From positions 62,001 through 126,000 of the forward strand of contig NZ_AYMQ01000037.1 in NCBI RefSeq assembly GCF_000633355.1: a stretch of DNA of 64,000 bases, written 5' to 3'. The notes below the pieces were generated by a model, which was given only the letters and a program-made list of their open reading frames with translations, had not been told where the DNA came from and made no database searches. This stretch comes from Serratia sp. H1w. Its GTDB lineage: Bacteria > Pseudomonadota > Gammaproteobacteria > Enterobacterales > Enterobacteriaceae. Of the stretch, positions 8,374 through 18,221 are shown piece by piece (position 1 is the first letter of the stretch; every line of letters begins with the position of its first letter). The position numbers and the translations under genes are program-made.

Positions 8374-9849
8374 TTATTCGAACTCGTTCCAGGAACGGCC
8401 ATCACGCGTGATCATAGCGACGGAAGCCACCGGCCCCCAAGTGCCAGACTGGTAAGGCTTAGGCGCTTCGTTGTCCGCTTTCCAGGCATCCATGATGGAG
8501 TCGACCCATTTCCAGGCTTCCTCCACTTCGTCACGGCGCACGAACAGCGCCTGGATGCCGCGCATGGTTTCCAGCAGCAGGCGCTCATAGGCGTCGGCCA
8601 CGTGCTCCTGGTTGAAGGTTTCCGAGAAGCTAAGATCCAGCTTGGTGGTTTGCAGACGATGTTTGTGATCCAACCCCGGCACCTTATTCAGTACCTGGAT
8701 CTCGATCCCTTCGTCCGGTTGCAGACGGATGGTCAGTTTGTTCTGCGGCAGTTGCTGATAAGAATCACGGAACAGGTTCAACGGTGGGTTTTTGAAGTAC
8801 ACCACCACTTCTGAACATTTGGTCGGCAGGCGCTTACCGGTGCGCAGATAGAACGGCACCCCGGCCCACTGCCAGTTGTCGATATCGACACGGATGGAAA
8901 CAAACGTCTCGGTGTTGCTGCTCTTGTTTGCCCCTTCTTCTTCCAGGTAGCCCGGCACTTTCTTACCTTGCACAAAGCCTGCGGTATACTGGCCGCGCAC
9001 AGTGGTTTCCCGAACATTGGTCTGATCGATACGGCGCAGCGAGCGCAACACTTTCACTTTCTCGTCACGAATACGGTCAGTGGTCAGATCCGCCGGTGGT
9101 GACATGGCAATCATGGTCAGGATCTGCAACAGGTGGTTCTGGATCATGTCGCGCATCTGCCCGGCCTGATCGAAGTAACCCCAACGCCCTTCAATCCCCA
9201 CCTCTTCCGCTACGGTGATCTGCACATGATCGATGGTGCGGTTATCCCAGTTGGAAGCAAACAGTGAGTTGGCAAAGCGCAGCGCCAACAGGTTCAGCAC
9301 CGTCTCTTTACCCAGATAGTGGTCGATGCGGTAAACCTGGCATTCGTTAAAATACTCGGCTACCTGATCGTTGATCACCCGTGAGGATGCCAAATCCGTA
9401 CCGAGCGGCTTTTCCATCACCACGCGCGCCGGATCTTTATTCAGCTTGGCCTCGCCCAGACCCTTGCAGATGGCGCCAAAGGTGCTTGGCGGCATGGCGA
9501 AATAGTTGATGGTGGTACGATGTTTCTGGTCCAGCATCTTGCCCAATTCGACGAAATGCTTGCTGTCATTGACATCCAGATTACAGAAGTCCAGGCGCGC
9601 GCTCAGCGTGGCCCAGAGCTCATCGTCCAGCTCTTCTTTCATAAAGGTGCCCAAGGCTTCCTTGACCACCTTGGTATAAGCTTCTTTATCCCACTCGGCA
9701 CGGCCTACCCCGATGATACGGGTATCCGGGTGGATGTGACCGGCTTTCTCTAACTGGTACAGGGAAGGCAGCAGTTTACGACGCGCCAGATCGCCTTTTG
9801 CGCCGAAAATAACCAGGTCACAGGCCTGGGCTGTAGAGGTTACCGCCAT
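8374..9849 (-). CDS. zwf: Glucose-6-phosphate 1-dehydrogenase
   Basis: A 491-residue cytoplasmic enzyme that oxidises glucose-6-phosphate to 6-phosphogluconolactone with NADP, the entry to the oxidative pentose phosphate and Entner-Doudoroff routes. The Rossmann motif IFGAKGDLARRK is at the N-terminus and the active-site motif RIDHYLGKE lies near residue 180. Of two near in-frame ATGs, 9849 is preferred because AGGAG lies six bases upstream; the ATG at 9855 sits on the ribosome site. A HexR-like operator is centred 33 bp upstream of the start. Genes zwf and eda are separated by a repeat, and no edd is present. Confidence 0.96.
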   Translation of the reverse strand: MAVTSTAQACDLVIFGAKGDLARRKLLPSLYQLEKAGHIHPDTRIIGVGRAEWDKEAYTKVVKEALGTFMKEELDDELWATLSARLDFCNLDVNDSKHFVELGKMLDQKHRTTINYFAMPPSTFGAICKGLGEAKLNKDPARVVMEKPLGTDLASSRVINDQVAEYFNECQVYRIDHYLGKETVLNLLALRFANSLFASNWDNRTIDHVQITVAEEVGIEGRWGYFDQAGQMRDMIQNHLLQILTMIAMSPPADLTTDRIRDEKVKVLRSLRRIDQTNVRETTVRGQYTAGFVQGKKVPGYLEEEGANKSSNTETFVSIRVDIDNWQWAGVPFYLRTGKRLPTKCSEVVVYFKNPPLNLFRDSYQQLPQNKLTIRLQPDEGIEIQVLNKVPGLDHKHRLQTTKLDLSFSETFNQEHVADAYERLLLETMRGIQALFVRRDEVEEAWKWVDSIMDAWKADNEAPKPYQSGTWGPVASVAMITRDGRSWNEFE

Positions 9850-9874
9850 GTTCATCTCCTCGATGCAGGATATT

Positions 9875-9889
9875 TGTAATTTTCTTACA
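9875..9889. promoter_or_regulatory. HexR operator in front of zwf
   Basis: The sequence TGTAATTTTCTTACA matches the HexR palindrome (TGTAAT and its inverse ATTACA around a short AT centre) in both arms with one weak position. It lies 26-40 bp upstream of the zwf start, where repressor binding would block transcription. HexR is known to release DNA on binding 2-keto-3-deoxy-6-phosphogluconate. Confidence 0.75.
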
Positions 9890-10008
9890 TTACTAATGTA
9901 CTCTCTTTAGCTACGGCCAGTAAACCCAGATCAAAAGCAGAAAAAAAGCCCCAGAAACTACAGCGATATCCCAGACGTAGCGCCAACGCGGCTGGCAACG
10001 GGGAAAAC

Positions 10009-10023
10009 TGTAATTTTCTGTCT
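10009..10023. promoter_or_regulatory. Possible second HexR half-site
   Basis: TGTAATTTTCTGTCT repeats the left arm and centre of the zwf operator 134 bp away but has a degenerate right arm. It may be a weaker secondary site in the zwf-hexR region; it could also be chance in AT-rich DNA. Confidence 0.35.
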
Positions 10024-10241
10024 TTTTTGACACTCTTTTACCATTATGAAAGTTAGACACAGGTCATGTTCTGGTGAAAAAAACCAGCTTATCCCTCGTC
10101 GACACTGCCAACGGTTACCGGCACGTAGTATATTTTCACTAAACCGGATTGATTTCTCCTTTGATTGAAATCGTCATACCCGATGGATCGGCCACGACGG
10201 CTGTTGTCCGGCAGGTAGAAACCATGAGTGACTCCCGTTAT

Positions 10242-11108
10242 ATGAATACGCTGGAAAAAATCCAGAGCCATCTGGAGCTCCTGAGCAAATCGGAAAGGAA
10301 AGTCGCCGAGGTGATCCTGGCCTCCCCACAAACCGCTATTCACTCCAGCATCGCCCGGCTAGCCAAATTGGCCGATGTCAGTGAGCCTACCGTCAACCGC
10401 TTTTGCCGCCGCCTTGAAACCAAAGGATTCCCGGATTTCAAGCTGCATCTGGCACAAAGCCTGGCCAACGGTACGCCCTATGTAAACCGCAACGTCGAAG
10501 AAGACGACACCGTTGCCGCTTACACCAGCAAAATCTTCGAATCGGTGATGGCCAACCTGGATACAGTAAAGGCAAATCTCGACATTACCGCCATCAATCG
10601 TGCGGTTGATCTGCTGACCCAGGCGAAAAAAATCTCGTTCTTCGGCCTTGGTGCCTCGGCCGCCGTAGCGCATGACGCCATGAACAAATTCTTTCGCTTC
10701 AATATTCCGGTGGTCTATTTTGACGATATCGTCATGCAGCGCATGAGCTGTATGAACTCCACCGAGGGCGATGTCGTGGTACTGATCTCCCACACCGGAC
10801 GTACCAAAAATCTGGTCGAGATGGCGCACCTGGCACGAGAGAACGACGCAACGGTTATCGCCATCACCTCCAAGGATACACCACTGGCACAGGTTGCGAC
10901 CCTCCCCCTGCTGCTGGACGTGCCGGAAGATACCGATGTTTACATGCCAATGGTGTCGCGAATTGCCCAGCTAACCCTTATCGACGTGCTGGCCACCGGA
11001 TTTACCTTGCGCCGGGGGGCAAAATTCAGAGATAACTTGAAGCGGGTCAAGGAAGCATTGAAAGAATCGCGCTTTGATAAAGGGATCGTCCCCAACAGTT
11101 TCGACTGA
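10242..11108 (+). CDS. hexR: RpiR-family regulator HexR
   Basis: A 288-residue regulator of glucose and Entner-Doudoroff genes, with an N-terminal RpiR-type helix-turn-helix (VSEPTVNRFCRR, about residues 45-60) and a C-terminal SIS domain that binds phosphosugars (FFGLGASAAVAHDA and LISHTGRTKNLVE). The closest homologue is E. coli HexR of 289 residues. The start at 10242 fits the family (MNTLEKIQ). An ATG at 10224 has the better ribosome site (AGGTAG eight bases away) and would add six residues. It is divergent from zwf, its expected target, and precedes pykA. Confidence 0.92.
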   Translation: MNTLEKIQSHLELLSKSERKVAEVILASPQTAIHSSIARLAKLADVSEPTVNRFCRRLETKGFPDFKLHLAQSLANGTPYVNRNVEEDDTVAAYTSKIFESVMANLDTVKANLDITAINRAVDLLTQAKKISFFGLGASAAVAHDAMNKFFRFNIPVVYFDDIVMQRMSCMNSTEGDVVVLISHTGRTKNLVEMAHLARENDATVIAITSKDTPLAQVATLPLLLDVPEDTDVYMPMVSRIAQLTLIDVLATGFTLRRGAKFRDNLKRVKEALKESRFDKGIVPNSFD

Positions 11109-11298
11109 AAACGGATTTAAAAACCGCCGGGCAGATCACAAGTTGACCCGCGGGTTTATAGTTGTACCCTGATAGCTCGTTCATACAGATAACCCAGATG
11201 AATTTTTGGCAGGCTAAAACCGCCGGCCGCGATCGAAGGTTTCGTTATCTGACGTTCAGCAACACCAATACTTGCGTCACAAGTCAACGGAGTAATAC

Positions 11299-12741
11299 AT
11301 GACCAGACGGCTCAGAAGAACCAAAATCGTTACCACCTTGGGTCCGGCTACCGACCGCGACAATAATCTGGAAAAGATTATTGCTGCCGGTGCGAACGTA
11401 GTTCGGCTTAACTTTTCCCACGGCAATGCAGAAGACCATCAGGCACGGGCAGATAAAGTGCGTGAGATTGCGGCCAAGCTGGGGCGTCATGTCGCTATCC
11501 TGGGCGATCTTCAAGGGCCAAAAATCCGCGTATCCACCTTTAAGGAAGGCAAAATCTTCCTTAACATCGGCGATAAGTTCCTGCTGGATGCCAACCTGAC
11601 CAAGGGCGAAGGCGATAAAGAAAAAGTCGGTATCGACTATAAAGGCCTGCCTGCGGACGTGGTTCCTGGCGATGTGCTGCTGCTGGACGATGGCCGCGTA
11701 CAGCTGAAAGTGCTGGAAGTTCAGGGCATGAAAGTGTTCACCGAAGTCACCGTGGGTGGCCCGCTGTCGAACAACAAGGGCATCAATAAACTGGGCGGTG
11801 GCCTCTCTGCCGAAGCCCTGACAGAGAAAGACAAGGCCGATATCCTGATCGCCGCCAAAATTGGCGTTGATTACCTGGCCGTCTCCTTCCCGCGTACCGG
11901 CGAAGATCTGAACTATGCTCGCCGCTTGGCGCGTGACGCAGGCTGCAATGCCAAAATCGTGTCAAAAGTAGAACGTGCCGAAGCCGTCAGCAGTGACGAA
12001 GCGATGGATGACATCATCCTGGCCTCCGACGTGGTCATGGTCGCCCGTGGCGATCTGGGCGTCGAGATTGGCGATCCGGAGCTGGTGGGGATCCAGAAGA
12101 AACTGATCCGTCGTGCCCGTACTCTGAACCGTGCGGTAATCACCGCCACGCAGATGATGGAATCGATGATCACCAACCCGATGCCAACCCGTGCCGAAGT
12201 GATGGACGTGGCAAACGCCGTGCTGGATGGTACCGATGCGGTCATGCTGTCTGCCGAAACCGCTGCGGGCCAGTATCCTGCCGAAACGGTAGCCGCCATG
12301 GCGCGTGTTTGCCTGGGCGCAGAGAAGATCCCCAGCATCAACGTCTCCAAGCATCGTCTGGACGTGCAGTTCGACAATATCGAAGAAGCCATCGCCATGT
12401 CGACCATGTATGCCGCTAACCACCTGAAAGGGGTTACCGCCATCATCGCCATGACCGAATCTGGCCGCACCGCACTGATGATGTCGCGTATCAGCTCCGG
12501 CTTGCCGATCTTCGCCATGTCGCGCCATGAACACACGCTGAACCTGACTGCGCTATATCGCGGTGTCACTCCAGTCTACTTTGGCAGCCACAGCGATGGC
12601 GTAGCCGCCGCTAACGATGCCATCGCACGCCTGCGTGATAAAGGCTACCTGGTGTCTGGCGACCTGGTGCTGGTTACCCAAGGTGACGTGATGAGCACCG
12701 TGGGCACCACCAATACCAGCCGTATCCTGCGCGTAGACTGA
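11299..12741 (+). CDS. pykA: Pyruvate kinase II
   Basis: A 480-residue glycolytic enzyme converting phosphoenolpyruvate and ADP to pyruvate and ATP. The sequence closely follows E. coli PykA ([14 protein letters not shown] at the start, the active-site [11 protein letters not shown] and [11 protein letters not shown] motifs mid-protein, and a C-terminal allosteric domain with [10 protein letters not shown]). It starts at ATG 11299, 190 bp after hexR, and is followed by an intrinsic terminator. Its position next to hexR is conserved in enterobacteria. Confidence 0.97.
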   Translation: MTRRLRRTKIVTTLGPATDRDNNLEKIIAAGANVVRLNFSHGNAEDHQARADKVREIAAKLGRHVAILGDLQGPKIRVSTFKEGKIFLNIGDKFLLDANLTKGEGDKEKVGIDYKGLPADVVPGDVLLLDDGRVQLKVLEVQGMKVFTEVTVGGPLSNNKGINKLGGGLSAEALTEKDKADILIAAKIGVDYLAVSFPRTGEDLNYARRLARDAGCNAKIVSKVERAEAVSSDEAMDDIILASDVVMVARGDLGVEIGDPELVGIQKKLIRRARTLNRAVITATQMMESMITNPMPTRAEVMDVANAVLDGTDAVMLSAETAAGQYPAETVAAMARVCLGAEKIPSINVSKHRLDVQFDNIEEAIAMSTMYAANHLKGVTAIIAMTESGRTALMMSRISSGLPIFAMSRHEHTLNLTALYRGVTPVYFGSHSDGVAAANDAIARLRDKGYLVSGDLVLVTQGDVMSTVGTTNTSRILRVD

Positions 12742-12759
12742 TTAGCGAGCAAAACGGTT

Positions 12760-12793
12760 AAAGCCGGTCGGTTTACGCTGACCGGCTTTTTTA
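12760..12793 (+). terminator. Terminator of pykA
   Basis: A 10-bp stem (AAAGCCGGTC, 10-base loop, GACCGGCTTT) followed by a T-rich tail, beginning 18 bp after the pykA stop codon. Confidence 0.9.
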
Positions 12794-12816
12794 TTGCCAT
12801 CGTGGGAAACATCACC

Positions 12817-13707
12817 ATGCTGCATCAGCATCAACCATCATATTTGTCACAATCCCAAGAGACGCTGGATCTTGATGGCAGACAATTAGACAATCTGGAT
12901 AACGCCTCCCTTAGCGGCACAAACCTGCAAAAAATCAGCCTGTACAATAATCGCCTGACCACCTTCCCCCGCGAAATCTTTAACCATCGCGATCTCAAGG
13001 TGCTGAATATTTCCTGCAATCGGCTTACTCAACTACCGGCCGAAATCGGTTTGCTCAATCAGCTGGCAATGTTGGATTTTGGCCACAACCACGCAACCTC
13101 AATTCCTGCGGAGGTTGGGGAATTACGGGAGTTAAGATATCTGTATTTGAGCGATAACGGCTTTAGCCAGCTACCCGATTCATTGCGTCAGTTGCAGGCA
13201 TTGCGCTATCTGAATCTAACGGATAATCAACTGGTGGAAGTCCCCACCGCACTCTGCGCGCTGGCTGCATTACAGGAACTGCGTCTCTATAACAATGTCA
13301 TCACCGCGTTGCCTGCCGAGATCGGACTACTGGGGCAACTGCGTGAATTGCACCTGATGAAAAACCGGCTCACCACGCTGCCAGCCGAGATCGCTCAGTT
13401 GTCTGAGTTACAGGTGATAGATTTGGAAAACAACGCCATTGCGTACTTACCCGATCATTTTGCCCAGCTACCCAAACTGACCACGCTTAATTTGCGCTTT
13501 AATCAGCTAACCCAGTTGCCCGAGAATTTTGGTGCATTGAGTTCGCTGGTCTCACTGGATTTACGTGCCAATCGATTAAGCACCTTACCGGCAAGCATGG
13601 CGCAGATGAAAAACCTGCGGCGGCTTGATCTGCGTTGGAATGACTTCGGCCATTATCCTCCAGTGCTTGAACCGCTGATCCAGCAGGGCTGCATGGTACA
13701 TTGGTGA
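12817..13707 (+). CDS. Leucine-rich-repeat protein
   Basis: A 296-residue protein built almost wholly of about ten leucine-rich repeats of 23 residues (pattern LxxLxLxxNxLxxLPxxIxxLxx), from about residue 35 to the C-terminus. There is no signal peptide or membrane segment, so it is probably cytoplasmic, and no catalytic domain is attached, unlike IpaH or YopM-type effectors. A GTG upstream at 12802 is in frame; ATG 12817 is preferred, with GGGA nine bases before it. It is inserted between pykA and lpxM, which are adjacent in E. coli, and is followed by an intergenic repeat. Such repeats normally bind proteins; the partner is unknown. Confidence 0.82.
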   Translation: MLHQHQPSYLSQSQETLDLDGRQLDNLDNASLSGTNLQKISLYNNRLTTFPREIFNHRDLKVLNISCNRLTQLPAEIGLLNQLAMLDFGHNHATSIPAEVGELRELRYLYLSDNGFSQLPDSLRQLQALRYLNLTDNQLVEVPTALCALAALQELRLYNNVITALPAEIGLLGQLRELHLMKNRLTTLPAEIAQLSELQVIDLENNAIAYLPDHFAQLPKLTTLNLRFNQLTQLPENFGALSSLVSLDLRANRLSTLPASMAQMKNLRRLDLRWNDFGHYPPVLEPLIQQGCMVHW

Positions 13708-13775
13708 GTTGGGGGCGCTGCATGCTGCGCATTTGATCGGCAACACGGAGGTTGTTTGTCAGTTAAAACGCTCGG

Positions 13776-13931
13776 TCACCCTCACCCCAGCCCTCTCCCG
13801 ATGCAGCGTTCTGGGATCTTATGAATACAGTGATGGGGAGAGGGAGCAAGGACGGAGCCGAGGTCAGGTGCAGATGTCAATTTGTAGCACGTTAAGTTCC
13901 CTCTCCCTGTGGGAGAGGGTTAGGGTGAGGG
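13776..13931. repeat. Composite intergenic repeat, family 1
   Basis: About 156 bp bounded by inverted ends: CACCCTCACCCCAGCCCTCT on the left and GGGAGAGGGTTAGGGTGAGG on the right, with internal GGGGAGAGGGAG and CCCTCTCCC hairpins. A second full copy is at 59501-59673 and a half copy at 8313-8358. The lpxM stop codon lies only 5 bp beyond it, so the element forms the 3' end of the lpxM transcript and sits between convergent genes. Confidence 0.85.
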
Positions 13932-13935
13932 CAGA

Positions 13936-14904
13936 TTAACGGTATAAATCGTCCCGCGAGTAAGGCTCGATCTCGCCTTCCTTACGCGTTTTCAGCAGCT
14001 TCAAAATCCAGGTGTATTGCTCCGGATTAGGGCCAACCAGGTTTTCCACTTCTTCATTCATGCGTCGGGCAATGCGCAGATCGTCGGCTTCCGCCAGATC
14101 GTCCATCGGCTCACGGATATAGATATCCAGCATGCTGGTTTTACCGTTATACACCGGGAATAGCGGCACGATCGCGGCTTTACACACTTTCATCAGGCGG
14201 CCGACGGCAGGCAACGTCGCTTTATAGGTCGCAAAGAAATCCACGAACTCGCTGTGCTCGGCACCGTGATCCTGATCGGGCAGATAGTAACCCCAATAAC
14301 CGTGACGCACTGAACTGATAAAGGGTTTGATACCATCGTTGCGAGCATGCATACGGCCACCAAACTTGCGGCGCACGCTGTTCCACAAATAGTCGACCAG
14401 CGGATTACTCTGGTTATGGAACATCGCCGCCATAGGTTGCCCACGTGCAGCCATCAACATCGCAGGCACGTCTACGGCCCAACCGTGCGGCACCAGGAAG
14501 ATGACATTACGGCCTTCAGCACGGATTTTATCCAGCACCTCTTCACCGTGCCAACGCACACGCTTGAGCACTTTCTCCGGTTTGGTACAGGCCAGTTCCG
14601 CCATCAGGATCATCGATTGCGGCGCGGTGGCAAACATCTCATCAATGATATGTTCGCGTCGCTGTTCTGGCAGTTCCGGCATGCAGTAGAGCAGATTGAT
14701 ACGGGCGCGGCGTCGTGCCCCTTTGGCAACCTTACCCGCCAGTTTACCGATGGCCCCCAGTAACGGATCGCGCACCCGTGCCGGGACCAGAGCAATGCCG
14801 GCCATCAGCCCGGTTCCCAGCCAAACGCCCCAGTAGCGCGGATGATAGAAGGCTTTATCAAATTGTGGGATGAACTCTACGTTCGATTTTTTCTCTTTTT
14901 GCAT
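13936..14904 (-). CDS. lpxM: Lipid A myristoyltransferase LpxM
   Basis: A 322-residue inner-membrane acyltransferase that adds the last secondary acyl chain, typically myristate, to Kdo2-lauroyl-lipid IVA. A hydrophobic anchor lies at about residues 24-45, followed by the catalytic H-x4-D motif in VPHGWAVD near residue 140 and the HARNDGIKPFI and YYLPDQDHG motifs of the family. The start at 14904 (MQKEKKSNVEF) aligns with E. coli LpxM; an upstream in-frame ATG at 14922 would add six residues and has no ribosome site. It reads towards the leucine-rich-repeat gene. Confidence 0.94.
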   Translation of the reverse strand: MQKEKKSNVEFIPQFDKAFYHPRYWGVWLGTGLMAGIALVPARVRDPLLGAIGKLAGKVAKGARRRARINLLYCMPELPEQRREHIIDEMFATAPQSMILMAELACTKPEKVLKRVRWHGEEVLDKIRAEGRNVIFLVPHGWAVDVPAMLMAARGQPMAAMFHNQSNPLVDYLWNSVRRKFGGRMHARNDGIKPFISSVRHGYWGYYLPDQDHGAEHSEFVDFFATYKATLPAVGRLMKVCKAAIVPLFPVYNGKTSMLDIYIREPMDDLAEADDLRIARRMNEEVENLVGPNPEQYTWILKLLKTRKEGEIEPYSRDDLYR

Positions 14905-15038
14905 GACCTGCTCTTCATTCAACGCGTCTGCCCGGAAGTTATAAACTATATACCTAGTTGCCGTCAGACGGAGGGTTCGGGCTAAAACCGTTACCGTTCA
15001 CTGACAAAATACAGCTAGCTTTCCCGAGCAGGCACTAA

Positions 15039-15068
15039 TAAAAACATCGGCCCGAAATCAGGCCGATG
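15039..15068 (-). terminator. Terminator of mepM
   Basis: On the minus strand an 8-bp stem (CATCGGCC, 8-base loop, GGCCGATG) is followed by TTTTT, 25 bp after the mepM stop codon. Confidence 0.85.
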
Positions 15069-15092
15069 GAAAATCATAAGCAACAGTGATGA

Positions 15093-16415
15093 TTAATCCA
15101 GCTGCAACTGTGGCACCACTTCCTTCACCTGCGCCAGGTAATCGCTGCGGTCTTTACCCATCAGCCCTTCCGAACGCGGCAACTTGGCCGTCAGTGGGTT
15201 AACTGCTTGCTGGTTAGTCCACATTTCATAGTGCAAATGTGGGCCAGTAGAACGGCCGGTATTACCGGAAAGCGCGATACGGTCACCACGTTTCACCTTC
15301 TGCCCTGGCTTGACCAACAGCTTTTTCAGGTGCATGTAACGGGTGGTGTATTGGCGACCATGACGGATCGCCACGTAGTTACCTGCCGCGCCGCTGCGCT
15401 TGGCAATCACCACTTCACCGTCACCCACTGCCAGCACTGGCGTCCCCACCGGCATGGCGAAGTCGACACCTTTGTGCGGTGCAACACGCCCGGTCACCGG
15501 ATTGACGCGGCGTGGATTAAAGTTGGAGGAAATACGGAACTGCTTCATGGTCGGGAAACGCATAAAACCACGCGCTAACCCAGAACCCTGACGATCGTAG
15601 AACTTGCCGTCTTCGGCGCGGATGGCGAAGTAGTCTTTGCCGCTGCTGCGCATGCGTACGCCCAATAGCTGGCTCTGTTCGCTTTTGCCGTCAAACTCTT
15701 CGCGAGACATCAATACCGCGAACTGATCGCCTTTACGCAGCTTGCGAAAATCGAGTTGCCATTGCAGGGCTTTGATCACCGCATTGATTTCGGCACGGCT
15801 CAGGCCCGCTGCCGAGGCGCTGCTGACAAAACTGCCGTTCAGCTTGCCGCTCAACACGCTGTTGCGCCATTCGCCCTTCTGGGTTTCCTTGGTTTCTTTA
15901 AAGGTATTGCCCACGCGATCGTAAGTACGGGTTTCACGACGTGAAACCTCCCAGGTCATGCGCTTGAGATCGCCATTTTCGTTCAACGTCCAAGACAGCT
16001 GTTGACCGATTTTCAGGTTACGCAAATCGCGGTTCTGCGAAGCCAGCAGCGAAACATCGGACATTTCGATACCGTACTGGGTCAGAATACTGCCGAGCGT
16101 GTCGCCGGTAGAAACCACATATTCATGCACACCTTCCTCTCCGGCGACCTTCTGGTCCAGCTCATCCTCAGGGATGTCATCATCGGGGGTAGGTTGGTCA
16201 GCATCGATCGGTTCACTGGCTTCGGGCTGCAATGCCCTTAACTGGTTGGCTTCCAGCTCGACGCTTTTAACGATAGGGTTATGTTCTGGGTGATAAACGG
16301 AAGGCCGCCAAACAGCGACGGCCAACGTAACGACTGTCAAAGACCCCAGCATCACGCGGTGGGGTCGAGGCAGGTTGTTATACGCCAGAGTGATAGTTCG
16401 GACTATCTTCTGCAC
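15093..16415 (-). CDS. mepM: Murein DD-endopeptidase MepM
   Basis: A 440-residue periplasmic, membrane-anchored peptidase that cuts D-Ala-mDAP crosslinks to allow peptidoglycan growth. An N-terminal membrane anchor (about residues 19-36) is followed by an acidic linker, a LysM-like region near 95-140 and an M23 (LytM) zinc peptidase domain. The metal and catalytic residues are all present: His314 and Asp318 in HKGVD, and His393 and His395 in GPHLHYE. The length equals the E. coli enzyme. It is 21 bp from znuA on the same strand, and a strong terminator follows it, so read-through from znuA may contribute to its expression. Confidence 0.95.
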   Translation of the reverse strand: MQKIVRTITLAYNNLPRPHRVMLGSLTVVTLAVAVWRPSVYHPEHNPIVKSVELEANQLRALQPEASEPIDADQPTPDDDIPEDELDQKVAGEEGVHEYVVSTGDTLGSILTQYGIEMSDVSLLASQNRDLRNLKIGQQLSWTLNENGDLKRMTWEVSRRETRTYDRVGNTFKETKETQKGEWRNSVLSGKLNGSFVSSASAAGLSRAEINAVIKALQWQLDFRKLRKGDQFAVLMSREEFDGKSEQSQLLGVRMRSSGKDYFAIRAEDGKFYDRQGSGLARGFMRFPTMKQFRISSNFNPRRVNPVTGRVAPHKGVDFAMPVGTPVLAVGDGEVVIAKRSGAAGNYVAIRHGRQYTTRYMHLKKLLVKPGQKVKRGDRIALSGNTGRSTGPHLHYEMWTNQQAVNPLTAKLPRSEGLMGKDRSDYLAQVKEVVPQLQLD

Positions 16416-16436
16416 TCAATAATATCCTCATAATCT

Positions 16437-17387
16437 TTACTTCAGGCAGCTCACGTACTGGTTGGACAGCGCTGTCAGGAAGTTCCCGTAGCTGTCTTTC
16501 CCCAGTGCGATACCGGTGCCCAGCGGGTCCAGCGTTCCTGAACGCACAGAGGTACCCTTGGCAACGGCATTAATTACGGCCGGTCTGAATTGTGGCTCAG
16601 CAAAAACGCAGACTGCTTTCTGCTCAACCAACTGTGTTCGAATTTGGTGTAAACGCTGTGCGCCAGGTTGAATTTCGGGGTTAACGGTAAAATGGCCCAA
16701 TGGGCTCAAGCCGTAGTGTTTCTCAAAGTAGCCATAAGCGTCATGAAAAACAAAATATCCCTTACCTTGCACAGGCGTTAGCATCTTAACAAGATTTTTA
16801 TCAGTTTGCGCTAGCTGATCCTCGAACTGGCGCAGGTTTGCGTCTAATTTGTCCTTATTTTGCGGCATAAGTTCCAATAATCTGTCGTGAACCGCGATCG
16901 CGGTCACTTTTGCCACCTCTGGCGACAGCCAAACGTGCATATTATAGTCACCGTGATGATGGTCGTGTCCATCGTCACCGTCCGCATGACTATGCGCTGC
17001 GTCTGCATGTTCATGTCCGTGATCGTCATCATCATCGCCTTTCATCAGCAACGGCTGCACCGCCGGCAGTTCACCGATCGCCAACTGCTTGTTGGCAGGC
17101 AACTGCGTCAGGGATTTGGTCAGAAAAGCTTCCATATCTGGCCCCACCCACAATACCAGGTCGGCGCTACGCAGCCGCTGAATGTCCGACGGGCGTAAAG
17201 CGAAATCATGAGGCGAAGCACCGTCCGGCAGTAAAATCTCGGTAGGCGTTACCCCATCGGCGATAGCGGAAGCGATAAAGCCCAACGGGCGGATAGAGGT
17301 CACCACGGCAGCCGTTGCATTGCCAGCCATGATCAGCGCCGTTGCCAGCAGAGTGCGTTGCAACCATTTATTTTTCTGTACCATCAT
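16437..17387 (-). CDS. znuA: Zinc ABC transporter periplasmic protein ZnuA
   Basis: A 316-residue periplasmic high-affinity zinc receptor for ZnuBC. A signal peptide ends around NATAA, followed by the ASPHDF zinc-site region. Near residues 125-155 is a long His/Asp-rich loop with several HxH and HHH groups, typical of ZnuA and thought to capture zinc. The start at 17387 (MMVQKNK) is chosen because GGGA lies six bases upstream; the frame can be extended to a TTG at 17411 but that has no support. It is divergent from znuCB, with a Zur operator between them. Confidence 0.94.
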   Translation of the reverse strand: MMVQKNKWLQRTLLATALIMAGNATAAVVTSIRPLGFIASAIADGVTPTEILLPDGASPHDFALRPSDIQRLRSADLVLWVGPDMEAFLTKSLTQLPANKQLAIGELPAVQPLLMKGDDDDDHGHEHADAAHSHADGDDGHDHHHGDYNMHVWLSPEVAKVTAIAVHDRLLELMPQNKDKLDANLRQFEDQLAQTDKNLVKMLTPVQGKGYFVFHDAYGYFEKHYGLSPLGHFTVNPEIQPGAQRLHQIRTQLVEQKAVCVFAEPQFRPAVINAVAKGTSVRSGTLDPLGTGIALGKDSYGNFLTALSNQYVSCLK

Positions 17388-17412
17388 CAGTAATCCCGTC
17401 GTTTTCAGCAAA

Positions 17413-17434
17413 GAAGCGTGATATTATAACATTC
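17413..17434. promoter_or_regulatory. Zur operator between znuA and znuCB
   Basis: GTGATATTATAACATTC inside this stretch matches the gamma-proteobacterial Zur box, an AT-rich palindrome around TATTATAA with flanking GTGA/AACATT. It lies 26 bp upstream of znuA and 29 bp upstream of znuC, so zinc-loaded Zur bound here could repress both transcription units. Confidence 0.85.
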
Positions 17435-17462
17435 GGTTAGTTCTGCAAAATGTAATCACGAC

Positions 17463-18221
17463 ATGTCTACACTGGCAACGCTAAAAAATATCTCTGTGTC
17501 ATTTGGTACCCGCCGGGTACTGACCAATATCTCTCTCAACCTGCAACCGGGTCGGATCTTGACGCTCCTCGGGCCTAACGGAGCGGGCAAATCAACGCTG
17601 GTACGAGTGGTGTTGGGTTTGATTGCCCCAACGGAAGGCACGCTGGAACGCCTGCCGGGGCTACGCATCGGCTATGTGCCGCAAAAGCTGCATCTTGATG
17701 CCACCCTGCCCTTGACCGTCAACCGCTTTATGCGGCTCAAGCCTGGGGTAAAAAAAGCCGACATCCTGCCAGCGCTCAAACGCGTGCAGGCGGCGCACCT
17801 GCTCGATCAGCCCATGCAAAAGCTGTCCGGCGGCGAAAACCAACGGGTATTGCTGGCACGCGCGCTGTTGAATCAGCCGCAATTGCTGGTGCTGGATGAA
17901 CCCACGCAAGGGGTGGACGTTAACGGCCAGTTGGCGTTATACGATCTGATCGACCAATTGCGTAAAGAGCTGGGCTGCGCGGTACTGATGGTTTCCCATG
18001 ACCTGCATCTGGTGATGGCAAAAACCGACGACGTTCTGTGCCTGAATCAACATATCTGCTGCTCTGGTACACCGGAAGTGGTGTCGATGCATCCCGAATT
18101 TATTGCCATGTTTGGCAATCGGGGCGCTGAGCAGTTGGCGATCTATCGTCATCACCATAATCACCGTCACGACCTGCAAGGCAGAATTGTGCTGAAAAAA
18201 ACCGGGGGCCGTGAGGCATGA
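17463..18221 (+). CDS. znuC: Zinc ABC transporter ATPase ZnuC
   Basis: A 252-residue cytoplasmic ATPase energising zinc import. Walker A is at 37-44 (GPNGAGKS), the ABC signature LSGGENQR near 120-127 and Walker B LLVLDEP near 140-146. The C-terminus has a His-rich tail ([10 protein letters not shown]) common in ZnuC. It starts 29 bp from the Zur box and overlaps znuB by four bases (ATGA). Confidence 0.96.
   Translation: MSTLATLKNISVSFGTRRVLTNISLNLQPGRILTLLGPNGAGKSTLVRVVLGLIAPTEGTLERLPGLRIGYVPQKLHLDATLPLTVNRFMRLKPGVKKADILPALKRVQAAHLLDQPMQKLSGGENQRVLLARALLNQPQLLVLDEPTQGVDVNGQLALYDLIDQLRKELGCAVLMVSHDLHLVMAKTDDVLCLNQHICCSGTPEVVSMHPEFIAMFGNRGAEQLAIYRHHHNHRHDLQGRIVLKKTGGREA

Larger units (their letters stand above)
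9850..10241. promoter_or_regulatory. zwf-hexR divergent control region
   Basis: This 392-bp gene-free stretch holds the promoters of zwf (leftward) and hexR (rightward). A HexR-type palindrome lies at 9875-9889 and a related half-site at 10009-10023. No convincing reading frame is seen in it. The arrangement fits feedback control of zwf by its neighbour hexR. Confidence 0.65.
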
